Source of the DNA: Pseudomonas sp. B21-048
GTDB lineage: Bacteria > Pseudomonadota > Gammaproteobacteria > Pseudomonadales > Pseudomonadaceae
DNA length: 64,000 bases
Direction: 5' to 3'
NCBI RefSeq assembly: GCF_024748615.1
Contig: NZ_CP087168.1
Span: 4,278,001 to 4,342,000, forward strand
Every line of letters begins with the position of its first letter. The first letter of the stretch is position 1. Both the position numbers and the translations under genes were made by a program. Positions 22,879-31,440 of the stretch are shown one piece after another. The notes under the pieces are model-generated. The model made no database searches, had not been told where the DNA came from, and saw only the letters and a list, made by a program, of their open reading frames with translations.

Positions 22879-23604
22879 ATGCTCGAGACCACAGCACTGC
22901 CAGGGAAAGCGCCGCTGGCCCCGCCATTGGACACGCGGTATCACGTCGAAACGCCGGAAGGCATCGACTTGCCGCTGCGCCCGGCCGGGTTGATGGTTCG
23001 TGCGCTGGCGTTCGCCATCGACCTGGGCCTGCGCGGGTTGATCCTGGGCCTGCTGTTTATTGTATTGGCGTTTCTCGGAAAACCCGGTGCGGGGCTTGGC
23101 TCGATTCTGCTGTTCGTGGTGAGCTGGTGGTACATGGTGCTGTTCGAGGTGCTCAATCAGGGCCGCTCGCCAGGCAAGCAATGGATGGGGTTGCGCGTGG
23201 TGCAGGACGACGGCACGCCGATCGGCTGGTCTGCTTCACTGCTGCGCAACCTGCTGCGATTTGTCGACATGTTGCCGTTCGGCTACTTCCTCGGCGCGAT
23301 CAGTTGCCTGCAACATCCCACCTTCAAACGCCTCGGCGACCTGGCCGCCGGCACGCTGGTGATCTACCGCGAACGACCACTCACCCGTCCCCAGCTGCCT
23401 GATGTCCCACCACGGCGCGCGGCGTTTACGCTGACGCTGATCGAACAACGCGCCATCCTCGGGTTTGCCGAACGCCAGGGCGAACTCTCCGCGGCACGGG
23501 CCAATGAGCTCGCCTCGATACTCGCGCAACCGTTGCAGGTATCGAAGCCACAGGCCGTGGCCGAACTCAACGGCATCGCCCGTGGCTTGTTGGGCCCGAC
23601 ATGA
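22879..23604 (+). CDS. RDD family membrane protein
   Basis: 241 residues. Three hydrophobic segments lie in the RDD core: AGLMVRALAFAIDLGLRGLI (the RDD Arg-Asp-Asp region), the WWYMVLFEVLNQGRSPGKQWMGLRVV loop, and LLRNLLRFVDMLPFGYFLG. The C-terminal 70 residues are soluble. It opens a six-gene unit (RDD, SpoIIM-like, DUF4129, DUF4350, MoxR, DUF58) with every junction overlapping, normally continuous in pseudomonads. Such units link MoxR chaperones and vWA/DUF58 proteins to envelope or stress functions; no specific substrate is known. Confidence 0.9.
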   Translation: MLETTALPGKAPLAPPLDTRYHVETPEGIDLPLRPAGLMVRALAFAIDLGLRGLILGLLFIVLAFLGKPGAGLGSILLFVVSWWYMVLFEVLNQGRSPGKQWMGLRVVQDDGTPIGWSASLLRNLLRFVDMLPFGYFLGAISCLQHPTFKRLGDLAAGTLVIYRERPLTRPQLPDVPPRRAAFTLTLIEQRAILGFAERQGELSAARANELASILAQPLQVSKPQAVAELNGIARGLLGPT

Positions 23605-24578
23605 AGCAAAGCCTGTTCGAAAGTCGCTACAGTGCCGAATGGGAGCAATTTGCACTCATGCTGGAACGGCTGGAACGGGGCAAGGACGCCTCAGGAGTCG
23701 CCAGTTTCCCCAGCGATTATCGACGGCTCTGCCAACACCTGGCCTTGGCTCAGGAGCGCGGTTACAGCAGTTTCTTGATCGATTCATTGCAGCAACAGGT
23801 CTTGCGCGGGCATCAACAGCTTTATCGGCATCGCAGTCGACTGGGGGCCAACGCGCTGAGTTTCATCCTCGCCGATTTCCCGCGATTGGTACGCGAGCAG
23901 TGGCGTTTCGTGCTTGCCGCCAGCCTGATGTTTTTTGCCAGCCTGATCGGCTTCGCCTTGCTGGTGTATTTGTTCCCGGACCTGATCTACAACCTGATCC
24001 CGGCCGAGCAGGTCAGTGAGATGCAAAGCATGTACGACCCCGTCGCCGGCCACCTGGGACGTTCGGCCGAGCGGGCGGCCAGCGAAGACTGGGTGATGTT
24101 CGGTTACTACATCATGCACAACATCGGCATCGCCTTTCAGACCTTCGCCAGCGGTTTGCTGTTTGGCCTGGGCAGCGCGTTTTTCCTGTTCTTCAACGGG
24201 TTGATGATCGGTGCGGTGGCCGGGCACCTGACGCACATCGGCTACGGGCAAACCTTCTGGTCGTTCGTGATTGGCCATGGCGCCTTCGAACTGAGCGCCA
24301 TTGCCCTGGCCGGTGCCGCTGGCCTGCAATTGGGCTGGGCCTTGATCGCACCGGGACGCTTGCCGCGCGCCGAGGCCTTGCGACTGGCTGCGCGCAAGAG
24401 CGTGTTGCTGATTTGCGGGGTCATGCTGTTTCTGCTGATTGCGGCGTTTGTCGAAGCCTACTGGTCGTCGCGGACCGGGTTCACGCCACTGACCAAATAC
24501 CTGGTTGGCGCGGCGCTCTGGTGCTCGATGGCGACTTATCTGCTGTTCGCCGGACGGACTCGCCATGCGCCTGAGTGA
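23601..24578 (+). CDS. Stage II sporulation protein M-like membrane protein
   Basis: 325 residues: a helical soluble N-terminus with a rhomboid-like EQFALMLERLERG start, then five or six hydrophobic helices including FGYYIMHNIGIAFQTFASGL and GHGAFELSAIALAGAAGLQLG, the SpoIIM signature GHG-x-FE. The name is by family only; pseudomonads do not sporulate. Its ATG shares ATGA with the RDD stop. Confidence 0.9.
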   Translation: MKQSLFESRYSAEWEQFALMLERLERGKDASGVASFPSDYRRLCQHLALAQERGYSSFLIDSLQQQVLRGHQQLYRHRSRLGANALSFILADFPRLVREQWRFVLAASLMFFASLIGFALLVYLFPDLIYNLIPAEQVSEMQSMYDPVAGHLGRSAERAASEDWVMFGYYIMHNIGIAFQTFASGLLFGLGSAFFLFFNGLMIGAVAGHLTHIGYGQTFWSFVIGHGAFELSAIALAGAAGLQLGWALIAPGRLPRAEALRLAARKSVLLICGVMLFLLIAAFVEAYWSSRTGFTPLTKYLVGAALWCSMATYLLFAGRTRHAPE

Positions 24579-26106
24579 TGCCAGTGTGGTGATCCGCCCG
24601 CGCACGACCTGGGAAGCCATGGACCTGGGAGTGCTGCTGAGTCAGCGCCATCGACGACTGTTGATGACCAATTGGGCCATCGTGACCTTGCCGGTCTTCG
24701 CCCTGCTCACCTTACTGCTGTGGGATTCGCCCTCCCTGGTCGTGTTCCTGTTCTGGTGGCTCAAACCGGCGTTCGACAGGCTGCCACTTTATATTCTGTC
24801 CAAAGCCATGTTCGGCGAAACGCCCACGCTGAAACAGGCCCTGCGCCAATGGCCGCGCCTGCTCAAACCGCAACTGCTGGCCAGCCTGACCTGGCGCCGC
24901 CTGAGCCTGAGCCGCAGTTTTCTGATGCCGGTGGTGCAACTCGAAGGCTTGGGGGGCGAAGCACGCCAACAACGTTTGCGCGTACTGCAACAGCGTAACG
25001 CCGGTGCCGCGCAGTGGCTGACCATCATCGGCGTGCATCTGGAAACCGCGCTGTGGATCGGCTTGATGGTGCTGTTCTATATGTTCTTGCCGCAACAGAT
25101 CGAACTCGACTGGGGCTGGCAGACCTTGATTGCCGCCGCCACACAAGACTGGCGCTGGCTGGAACACCTGACCAACGCCTTTTACGCCCTGGTGCTGGTG
25201 GCCTGGGAACCGATCTATGTGGCCTGCGGTTTCAGCCTTTATCTGAACCGGCGCACGAGGCTTGAAGCCTGGGATATCGAGCTGGTCTTTCGCCGATTGC
25301 GTCAGCGCTTGAGCAGCGCGATCGTCACGCTGCTGCTGGCCGCGATCCTGCTGGTGCCGACCGGGCAAAACGTCTGGGCCGAACCGGTTATCTCACCAGA
25401 CTCACCGCGTTTGTTGGATCAGCCGCTGACCAGTCAGGCATCCCGGGACAGCATCAAGGCCCTCCTCGAACAACCACCGTTCAAGAACAAGGAAACGGTG
25501 ACCCGCTATCGTTTTGGCGAAGACAAACCTACCTCCGACACTGCGCACGAGTCTCAAACGCCTGCCTGGTTGAAAGCGTTATTCGGCTTGCTGGACAGCC
25601 AACGCTTTGGTGTATTGGCCAGCCTGATCGAAGTGTTGCTGTGGGGCACGATGATCGGCGCCATTGGGCTATTAATCTGGCGTTACCGCGATTGGCTGCA
25701 AGCCTTCGTCAGCCGCCGACCCACGTTAAATCGCATAGTCGCGCGGCCGTTACCGCAACAGGCTTTCGGTTTGGACCTCAACCGCGAAACCCTGCCCGTC
25801 GACATCGCAGCCAGCGCCGAAAGCCTCTGGCAGACCAATCCCCGTGAAGCCCTCGGGTTGCTCTATCGCGCCTTGCTCAGCCACTTGCTGCACGATTTCA
25901 ACCTGGCGCTCAAACCCGCCGACACCGAAGGCGAAGTTCTTCAGCGCGTTGAACAATTGCAACAACCTGCCCTGCTGGCCTTCAGTAAAAACCTCACCGG
26001 CCATTGGCAGAACATGGCGTATGGGCATCGATTGCCCCCCGCGCATTTGCAACAGGAACTCTGTGATGGCTGGCGCGCGTTATTTGGCCCGGGAGCGGTC
26101 CGTTGA
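24565..26106 (+). CDS. DUF4129-domain membrane protein
   Basis: 513 residues. An N-terminal membrane region (WAIVTLPVFALLTLLL, IGLMVLFYMFLP and two further helices) precedes a periplasmic stretch of about 90 residues, another helix (VLLWGTMIGAIGLLIWRY) and a cytoplasmic DUF4129 domain (NPREALGLLYRALLSHLLHDFNLALKPADTEGEVL). The start ATG overlaps the 3' end of the SpoIIM-like gene by 14 bases. DUF4129 domains often accompany transglutaminase, MoxR and DUF58 proteins; function unknown. Confidence 0.85.
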   Translation: MRLSDASVVIRPRTTWEAMDLGVLLSQRHRRLLMTNWAIVTLPVFALLTLLLWDSPSLVVFLFWWLKPAFDRLPLYILSKAMFGETPTLKQALRQWPRLLKPQLLASLTWRRLSLSRSFLMPVVQLEGLGGEARQQRLRVLQQRNAGAAQWLTIIGVHLETALWIGLMVLFYMFLPQQIELDWGWQTLIAAATQDWRWLEHLTNAFYALVLVAWEPIYVACGFSLYLNRRTRLEAWDIELVFRRLRQRLSSAIVTLLLAAILLVPTGQNVWAEPVISPDSPRLLDQPLTSQASRDSIKALLEQPPFKNKETVTRYRFGEDKPTSDTAHESQTPAWLKALFGLLDSQRFGVLASLIEVLLWGTMIGAIGLLIWRYRDWLQAFVSRRPTLNRIVARPLPQQAFGLDLNRETLPVDIAASAESLWQTNPREALGLLYRALLSHLLHDFNLALKPADTEGEVLQRVEQLQQPALLAFSKNLTGHWQNMAYGHRLPPAHLQQELCDGWRALFGPGAVR

Positions 26107-27266
26107 ACCGGCGTTTATGGCTTTCGGTCGGTGCGTTCATCGCACTGCTAGTGTGTGTGCTGAGTGTTTACCTGTATTTCAAGGCCATACCCTATCAGGC
26201 AGAAATCGATCATGGCCCTGCCCCTGAAGCCCAGGCCAATCCCTACCTGGCGGCCGAGCATTTTCTGCGACAACAGGGCCTGAGCGTCAGCCATGCCAAC
26301 AGCCTCAACATCTTGCCGACGCTCGAGCCGCATCAGCGCAGTTTGTTGTTGCTCGGCGATCGGTCGAATATGTCCCCACGACAGGTGAGTCAGGTGTTGA
26401 ACTGGACCCGCGCCGGTGGACGTCTTTTATTCGTCGCCGAAGCCCTGTGGGATGAAAAGACTGGTCAGAGCAATGACCTGCTGCTCGACCGAGTGCAACT
26501 GCACCAATCCCTGAGCAAAGACCTCAAGGAACCGCCGCCCGATCTAAACGACGACTCCTACCCCCAACTGACCAAGCTCTACCTGGAAAACGAAGAGGCG
26601 CCGGCCTACGTCACCTTCGATACCGCGTTCCACCTCGACGACCCGAAAAACCTCGCCCAGGCCTGGGCCAACAGCGGCAAGGCCACGCACATGATGCAGC
26701 TGAGTCACGGGCAGGGTTCAATCACCGTGGTCACCGACGCCAACCTCTGGAAAACCCCGGCCATCGACCAGTACGACAACGCCTGGCTGCTGTGGTACCT
26801 GACGGCCGACACAGACGTGACCCTGCTGTTCAATACCGATCACGACAGCTTGCTGACATTACTATGGCGCTACTTTCCACAAGCCCTGGTGGCCCTGATC
26901 GCCTTGATCGCTTTCGGATCCTGGCATGTTGGCGTGCGGAACGGCCCGTTGCTGGCGCCGGCCACGAGAGCTCGCCGCCAGCTTCAGGAACACCTGCGTG
27001 CCAGCGCCGATTTCATGCTCCGCCACAACGGTCAGCACAGCCTGTTGCAAGCCTTGCAACAAGACATCCTGCGTCGTATCCGTCACCGTCATCCCGGTTT
27101 TGAACAACTCGGCGTTGCCGAACAATGGCTGGTGCTCGCACGCCTGACTGGCCAACCTACACGCGCCATCCGCCAGGCCATGAGCCCGCGACCGAAGCAG
27201 CGGCTGTCCAGCGCTGAATTCAGCCGTCAGGTCGCCCACCTGCAAACCTTGAGGAACACCTTATGA
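26103..27266 (+). CDS. DUF4350-domain membrane protein
   Basis: 387 residues with TTG start overlapping the previous stop (TTGA). One N-terminal helix (LWLSVGAFIALLVCVLSVYLY), a GATase-like soluble DUF4350 domain (LLLLGDRSNMSPRQVSQVLNWTRAGGRLLFVAE), a second helix (LVALIALIAFGSW) and a cytoplasmic tail. The stop TGA at 27264-27266 lies in CTTATGA, which in an uninterrupted operon would also contain the moxR start; here the island begins at the next base, leaving this protein intact. Confidence 0.88.
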   Translation: MNRRLWLSVGAFIALLVCVLSVYLYFKAIPYQAEIDHGPAPEAQANPYLAAEHFLRQQGLSVSHANSLNILPTLEPHQRSLLLLGDRSNMSPRQVSQVLNWTRAGGRLLFVAEALWDEKTGQSNDLLLDRVQLHQSLSKDLKEPPPDLNDDSYPQLTKLYLENEEAPAYVTFDTAFHLDDPKNLAQAWANSGKATHMMQLSHGQGSITVVTDANLWKTPAIDQYDNAWLLWYLTADTDVTLLFNTDHDSLLTLLWRYFPQALVALIALIAFGSWHVGVRNGPLLAPATRARRQLQEHLRASADFMLRHNGQHSLLQALQQDILRRIRHRHPGFEQLGVAEQWLVLARLTGQPTRAIRQAMSPRPKQRLSSAEFSRQVAHLQTLRNTL

Positions 27267-27274
27267 TCTGGAGC
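27260..27274. repeat. Left boundary: CTTATGA direct repeat and terminal inverted repeat
   Basis: CTTATGA (27260-27266) contains the stop of the DUF4350 gene; TCTGGAGC follows immediately. Together they mirror the right boundary at 40727-40742. Confidence 0.82.
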
Positions 27275-27407
27275 GTTGCAGACGTTGGATTGATGTGACA
27301 TTAAAAACCATAGATGTATCTGACGGGGAGTTGTGGGCCGCAGCAGAAGCCTTCATGCAATCTAGGCAGACAGGGCACAGGGTGATTGGTCGACGACAGG
27401 GTGAAAG

Positions 27408-28441
27408 GTGGAGCTTGCGTGGGGCACCAAGGAATTCGTAATCGCCGGACAACCTTACCAAGGGTTTCCGATTCTGCCGTGGGACTCTATGGAGAGCTGC
27501 AGCCAAGCCAATCAGTTCTTCCGCTACTACCTCCTTCGTGGGGACATCGGCTCCAAGCAATCCTGGCCTAGCACTGGGCGAGCGCTGGGCGAGCGCTGGG
27601 CGAGCGCTGTACGACTACTTCAGCTTCCTGCAAGCCCATGAGCTTGATTGGCGGGACGTAGATCGTGGTGAGGCCAAAAGCCTTGTCGCTGCCTACCGGG
27701 ACTACTGCTTGGTGACATGCGAACTGGCACGCAACACTACTCGCCAGCGACTGATGTACATCTGCAAGTTCTACGAATTCGCCCTAAAGAAAGGCTGGGT
27801 GACGCGCCTGCCGTTCGGCCATGAAGAGCGCACCGTAAAACGTGAGACGAGTTTCCTTGAGCACTTCGATGCCAGTGGTGGCAAAGCCTTGGTGACCTGC
27901 GCTACCTCAAGGAACATTTCGCTCACTGTTCGCTGGACATGACCCTGGGCTATGCCATGGATGCAAGCTGGGGACAGCACCTGGATCTTGAGCTGTATAT
28001 GGAAATCCAGGGAGAGCTGGAAGATATCAAGCTCGGCGTCGTCGACAACTGGATGGACTATGAGTCCTTGGCCGGGGGCTACGAGCGCGCCATCAAGGGA
28101 TGGCAGCGGAAGCCAGAAAACCTGCTGATCTTCAAGGATCACGCGTCGATGCTGAAGTCCATTTCTGAGAGCACAGCTATCCGCAGCAACGGCCACGCTT
28201 GGTGCACAGCAGACAATGACGGCTGCGTCGGCAACACCCTTGAGCGATCCCGCTGCAGTGGCTGCAGCAACCACTCAGTGATCGGAAACGTCCATGTACC
28301 TATCTATCAGCGCCTCTACGATGAACTTAAAGAGTTGCTGCACTGTAAGACGGAGGTCGTCAACGCGTTGAGCGCGACCTGAATCGCTGCCGAGACGTAT
28401 TGGTACAGCTGGGCATGCCTCCGGAGGCTCTGACAGCATGA
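27408..28441 (+). pseudogene. Degraded Tn554-type tyrosine recombinase(s)
   Basis: The GTG at 27408 opens VELAWGTKEFVIAGQPYQGF, an N-terminal segment of a phage-integrase-type recombinase. Three lesions follow. First, an 11-bp unit present three times (27576-27608) shifts the frame; with one copy the text would read STGRALYDYFSFLQ. Second, near 27885 the SAM-like DNA-binding part is joined out of frame to the C-terminal end GDLRYLKEHFAHCSLDMTLGYA, so most of the catalytic domain (box I Arg) is missing. Third, a shift near 28350 separates the Cys-rich tail (HAWCTADNDGCVGN, RCSGCSN) from VERDLNRCRDVLVQLGMPPE. That last frame ends at TGA 28439-28441, overlapping the tnpC-like ATG. It is probably tnpA fused to tnpB by deletion. 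Confidence 0.8.
27576..27608 (+). repeat. Three tandem copies of an 11-bp unit
   Basis: GGGCGAGCGCT occurs three times head to tail. Because 22 extra bases are not a multiple of three, it breaks the recombinase frame; one or four copies would restore it. Confidence 0.95.
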
Positions 28442-28866
28442 AGAGCAAGGGCAAATCAACCAACTACAAGCCTGCCGTGGATCGAGAAAAGGATCTCAGG
28501 CTGGCCATCTCCCGGATCGAGAACGGACGCGCTCATACCAAGGAAGCCAAAGTGACCATCGCTGCCGTCACCCGAGAGGCCGGCGTGTCGACCGCGCTGA
28601 CCCACAATCACTATCCGGCAATCGCAGAGACAATACGAGAGAAGCAGGGTCGGTCCAGCCGAGCCATGCTGGATGTCAAACATCAAGATCTTATCGCCGA
28701 GCGCCAAAAGTCTGCAGGCTACCGTCAAGAGATAGAGGAGCTCAGAGCCAAGCTCGCCAGCATTGCATCCATATATGAGGTGCTGCTGGAGGAGAACCGT
28801 GTGCTCAAGGCCAAGCTGAAAGACCGGAGCGTAGTTGAACTGGTTTCATCCCAGCCGCGCGGGTAG
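28438..28866 (+). CDS. TnpC-like transposition accessory protein (DUF6262 type)
   Basis: 142 residues, intact. The basic N-terminus is followed by a helix-turn-helix-like part (KVTIAAVTREAGVSTALTHNHYPAIAETIR) and a C-terminal coiled coil (YRQEIEELRAKLASIASIYEVLLEENRVLKAKL region). Size, architecture and ATGA overlap with the preceding recombinase remnant match TnpC of Tn554-type elements, which aids efficiency and orientation of site-specific insertion. It is not a stand-alone regulator as far as can be seen. It may still be expressed but has no intact partner here. Confidence 0.75.
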   Translation: MKSKGKSTNYKPAVDREKDLRLAISRIENGRAHTKEAKVTIAAVTREAGVSTALTHNHYPAIAETIREKQGRSSRAMLDVKHQDLIAERQKSAGYRQEIEELRAKLASIASIYEVLLEENRVLKAKLKDRSVVELVSSQPRG

Positions 28867-28927
28867 GCCTCATGACGCGTGAGCTCCCGCAATTTGACGA
28901 AAGTCGTGAGCTGACTTCACTAGACGA

Positions 28928-29011
28928 TTAGCCTAGCGGCGAAAGGATGGCGTCATAGAGTCGTGCAGATGCCTCCACATCGTTGGCGCCTATGAACAAG
29001 TAGCTGAGCAC
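28928..29011 (-). pseudogene. 5' fragment of a VOC/glyoxalase-family gene
   Basis: A GTG at 29011 with GGAGGAGG just upstream reads LSYLFIGANDVEASARLYDA then ILSPLG and stops at TAA. This is the opening of small vicinal-oxygen-chelate (glyoxalase-like) proteins, which normally continue for about 100 more residues (GYRR...). The rest is absent, so only 27 codons survive. Confidence 0.6.
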
Positions 29012-29350
29012 GGTTCCTCCTCCCAGGGGCATCATTCAATCAACAAATCATTTCGTCCCTGTTGTCAGTTCGACATCGAGCGGAGGGCCAAATCCAATTT
29101 TCTGATGCCCATAGCCGGAGCAAAAAATTATGACTAAGCAATAATTATTGCTGAGCCATAATTCTGAATAATTTTTGTCGGCAGCTCCTCGACCTTGTCT
29201 GTAGAGGTTAAAACTCACTCGCAGTACACAGTCCAAAGCTGATCAACCCGTCATGGAGCCTTGGCTCACCATCTCCCGGTATTATCCGGCTCGGTGGCAC
29301 ACTCGCCACGCCACCAGGCCATCTGCAGGATGTCGAACGGAGATGCGCCT
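29012..29350. other. Gene-free stretch with a 16-bp perfect palindrome
   Basis: No convincing coding frame. AGCAATAATTATTGCT at 29137-29152 is a perfect palindrome in an A/T-rich patch and could be a protein-binding site. The adjacent short open frames do not match known families. Confidence 0.5.
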
Positions 29351-29848
29351 CTATGACGACAAAACAAGCCGGGAGGCCAAGATATTGAAAAGCTCTGCAA
29401 GCATTCGTGCATCTAGCAACGCATGGTGTGGCAGATCAGACAGCTCTACTTGTTCAAGAGCTTCCGCGTTCACCTGATTGAAAAGACTTGTTAGGTTGGT
29501 CGGTTGATTCACAACCCGGACTGGCCAGCGTTGATGATCCGCACAAGCGAGATCACGGAAAAACTCCCAATCCCAATGTGGCGCATCTGAACACACCTCA
29601 AGCTCCTCGTCGAAGCAGCCTAGAAACCTTCGAAGCGAGGCTCGAGCTTCGACAAGCGACTGACCGTATTGCAGAGGGTCAAGCCGCGGTAAAACGTTCT
29701 GGATGACGAAATCACTGCAGTCTTCGACCGAATAGGTATCCGTCAACTCAGCGTAAAACTCTTCGCCTGACTCTGATACCAGCGCTAGGGATATCAGCTT
29801 CGAGTCCTGATTGAGCTGGGTAAATTCGCAATCTAGGAATAACTTCAA
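29351..29848 (-). CDS. DEDDh-type 3'-5' exonuclease-like protein
   Basis: 165 residues. The start MKLFLDCEFT holds the first D and E of the DEDD fold; a middle Asp in DAPHWDWEFF and HHALLDARMLAELF near the end give the remaining D and the H-x4-D of DEDDh nucleases. The length and layout resemble short Rv2179c-type exoribonucleases. The TTG start at 29848 is supported by GGAGG about 8 bases upstream. Possible role in RNA turnover or defence; substrate unknown. It is island cargo with no operon partner. Confidence 0.78.
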   Translation of the reverse strand: MKLFLDCEFTQLNQDSKLISLALVSESGEEFYAELTDTYSVEDCSDFVIQNVLPRLDPLQYGQSLVEARASLRRFLGCFDEELEVCSDAPHWDWEFFRDLACADHQRWPVRVVNQPTNLTSLFNQVNAEALEQVELSDLPHHALLDARMLAELFNILASRLVLSS

Positions 29849-30023
29849 CGACCTGTCCTCCTCATCTCCTGTTAGCGTGGTCTGTCATTGGAGCAATGTT
29901 CGTCCTGCTATTTGGATGAACGTACCGTGGCTATCAGTAACCTAGCCAAGGGATGCGACCCTTGCTTCGGTGCCGCTCACATTTCCTAGCGTGGATAAGT
30001 AATCGCTGTAACGTGCTGAGTAA

Positions 30024-30671
30024 TCAAACTGCGGAGTTCGTCCATCTTTGGATGAGACAGGGTAGTTCCACCATGCTGGAAATTACAAAGTCAGCTCCAA
30101 CATTTTCGAGCTCTGCAGCGGTCACTTGAGACGCAAAGGCTATTGTCTTCAGTCCCGCCGCCTTGGCAGCAACAACACCCGGCAGAGAATCCTCCACGAC
30201 AATGCATTGAGTTCCCTGTACGCCAAGGGTTGAGATGGCATGTAGGTAAATGTCAGGCGCAGGTTTTGGAGCTAAACCCTGACTACCGGAGGAGCAAACA
30301 TGGTGGAAATGGTGGCTCAACTCAGTCTTGGTGAGCACGAAGCCGACGTGGGCGAGGCTGGCGTTCGACACAATAGCCTTTGGAATTGATATGGCCTCCA
30401 ACGCGGCCCTTATCCCAGCTACCTCAACAAGCTCATTTTCGAGGCTGGTGCGAAGCGTACGAGCCAGTGTGACTGCAAAGTCCTCGGGCAGCCCTTTGCA
30501 CCAGTGGGAGAGCACCTCCAGGCAAGTATTTCGACTGTGCCCTAGAAAATGTTGGCTCCACATTTCCTGAGTGATGCTTAAGCCAAGCATGGCCAAGGAA
30601 ACGGATCGAAACGCTTTATATGCAAGTGTCTCGCTATCTACCACGGTGCCATCACAGTCAAATAAAAGCAT
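30024..30671 (-). CDS. HAD-superfamily phosphatase (phosphoglucomutase/phosphatase-like)
   Basis: 215 residues. Motif I FDCDGTVVDSE, motif II AIVSNAS, motif III Lys in APKPAPDIYL, motif IV VVEDSLPGVVAAKAAG. The inserted helical cap (residues about 15-85) is of the C1 beta-phosphoglucomutase/phosphoglycolate type. It hydrolyses a small phosphorylated metabolite; the substrate is not readable from sequence. It begins 3 bases after the YbaK-like stop, so the two form an operon. Confidence 0.9.
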   Translation of the reverse strand: MLLFDCDGTVVDSETLAYKAFRSVSLAMLGLSITQEMWSQHFLGHSRNTCLEVLSHWCKGLPEDFAVTLARTLRTSLENELVEVAGIRAALEAISIPKAIVSNASLAHVGFVLTKTELSHHFHHVCSSGSQGLAPKPAPDIYLHAISTLGVQGTQCIVVEDSLPGVVAAKAAGLKTIAFASQVTAAELENVGADFVISSMVELPCLIQRWTNSAV

Positions 30672-30674
30672 GGG

Positions 30675-31157
30675 TCAATCTGCTTGGATCTTGTGCAAAA
30701 GTGGCGAGGCCACGCGTAGGTAATCCTCGGAGTTCAGGATCGCGGATGTTTCAAAGGAGGCGGCATTGAACGCAATCTCATCGAAACGATCGGTCAGATC
30801 TGGATCCAGTACAACAACCAGGTCTTTGTGAAACGAGAACGGCGGGATCATACCTACCTCACAACCTGTCAGATCAGTGGCTAGTGATTTATCCGCTAGG
30901 CGCATCTTGCGAACACCTAGTGCCATCGCTAACGACCCTAAATTAAGCCGGCGATCTGCGGGTAGCACAGCCAGCGCATGAATGGCCTTGCCGAGTTCGT
31001 CAGTACCACTGCAGACAAGAGCTTTCGCACCTTGGCCTACCTCAGTTCCTCGTGCAATCGCGACCTCGACAGATTTGCCGGCGCAAGCATGCTGGACGAG
31101 CCGATAGCGGCATTGATGACGATCCAGGAGATCGATCAGTGCTTGATGGGGCGTCAT
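30675..31157 (-). CDS. YbaK/ProX-type aminoacyl-tRNA deacylase
   Basis: 160 residues with the YbaK/EbsC fold: GQGAKALVCSG (the conserved Lys), PADRRLNLGSLAMALG, ADKSLATDLTGCEVGMIPPF and IAFNAASFETSAIL. The family hydrolyses mischarged tRNAs such as Cys-tRNA(Pro) or Ala-tRNA(Pro). It is an extra copy carried by the island, in an operon with the HAD gene, and divergent from the hydroxyaspartate genes. A proofreading enzyme beside genes for an aspartate analogue could guard against misacylation with it; this is inference. Confidence 0.85.
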   Translation of the reverse strand: MTPHQALIDLLDRHQCRYRLVQHACAGKSVEVAIARGTEVGQGAKALVCSGTDELGKAIHALAVLPADRRLNLGSLAMALGVRKMRLADKSLATDLTGCEVGMIPPFSFHKDLVVVLDPDLTDRFDEIAFNAASFETSAILNSEDYLRVASPLLHKIQAD

Positions 31158-31440
31158 GGTGAAACCTCTAGCGGCAGATTATGGGGCGAACATCGGGCGC
31201 GAGATTAGAAACAAAAAAGATTATTTGTCAATTTATAGATAAAATATCCATCACATCAGATGCGCTCATGATTGTGGATTTTGGTTTTTATCCATTGATT
31301 TACAACGAATAAATACAGCATCGCACCTGCTTTTTTCGATTCCCTGATAGCTGACAAAGAGACATTCCATCGGCAAATATTTACATAATGTCTAATTATG
31401 GATAATCTGTATAAAATCCTAATTTCTGGAAAAACCGCAG
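31158..31440. promoter_or_regulatory. A/T-rich divergent promoter region of the hydroxyaspartate genes
   Basis: A 283-base region much richer in A/T than its surroundings, between divergent genes. It contains TATCCA at 31245-31250 and 31289-31294, its complement TGGATA inside ATTATGGATAAT (31395-31406), and TGTATAAAAT close to the start. The same TATCCA half-site lies in the dyad upstream of the regulator gene at 37195-37214. I propose regulator-binding half-sites, but the spacings differ and no perfect dyad is repeated. Confidence 0.4.

Noticed and set aside
23601..24578. A sporulation role for the SpoIIM-like gene.
   Set aside because: Name is inherited from the family; other genes indicate Pseudomonas and an envelope-type MoxR operon.
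28438..28866. The TnpC-like gene as a TetR-type regulator.
   Set aside because: It has only a short HTH-like part followed by a coiled coil, and lacks a ligand-binding domain; position after the recombinase fits TnpC.
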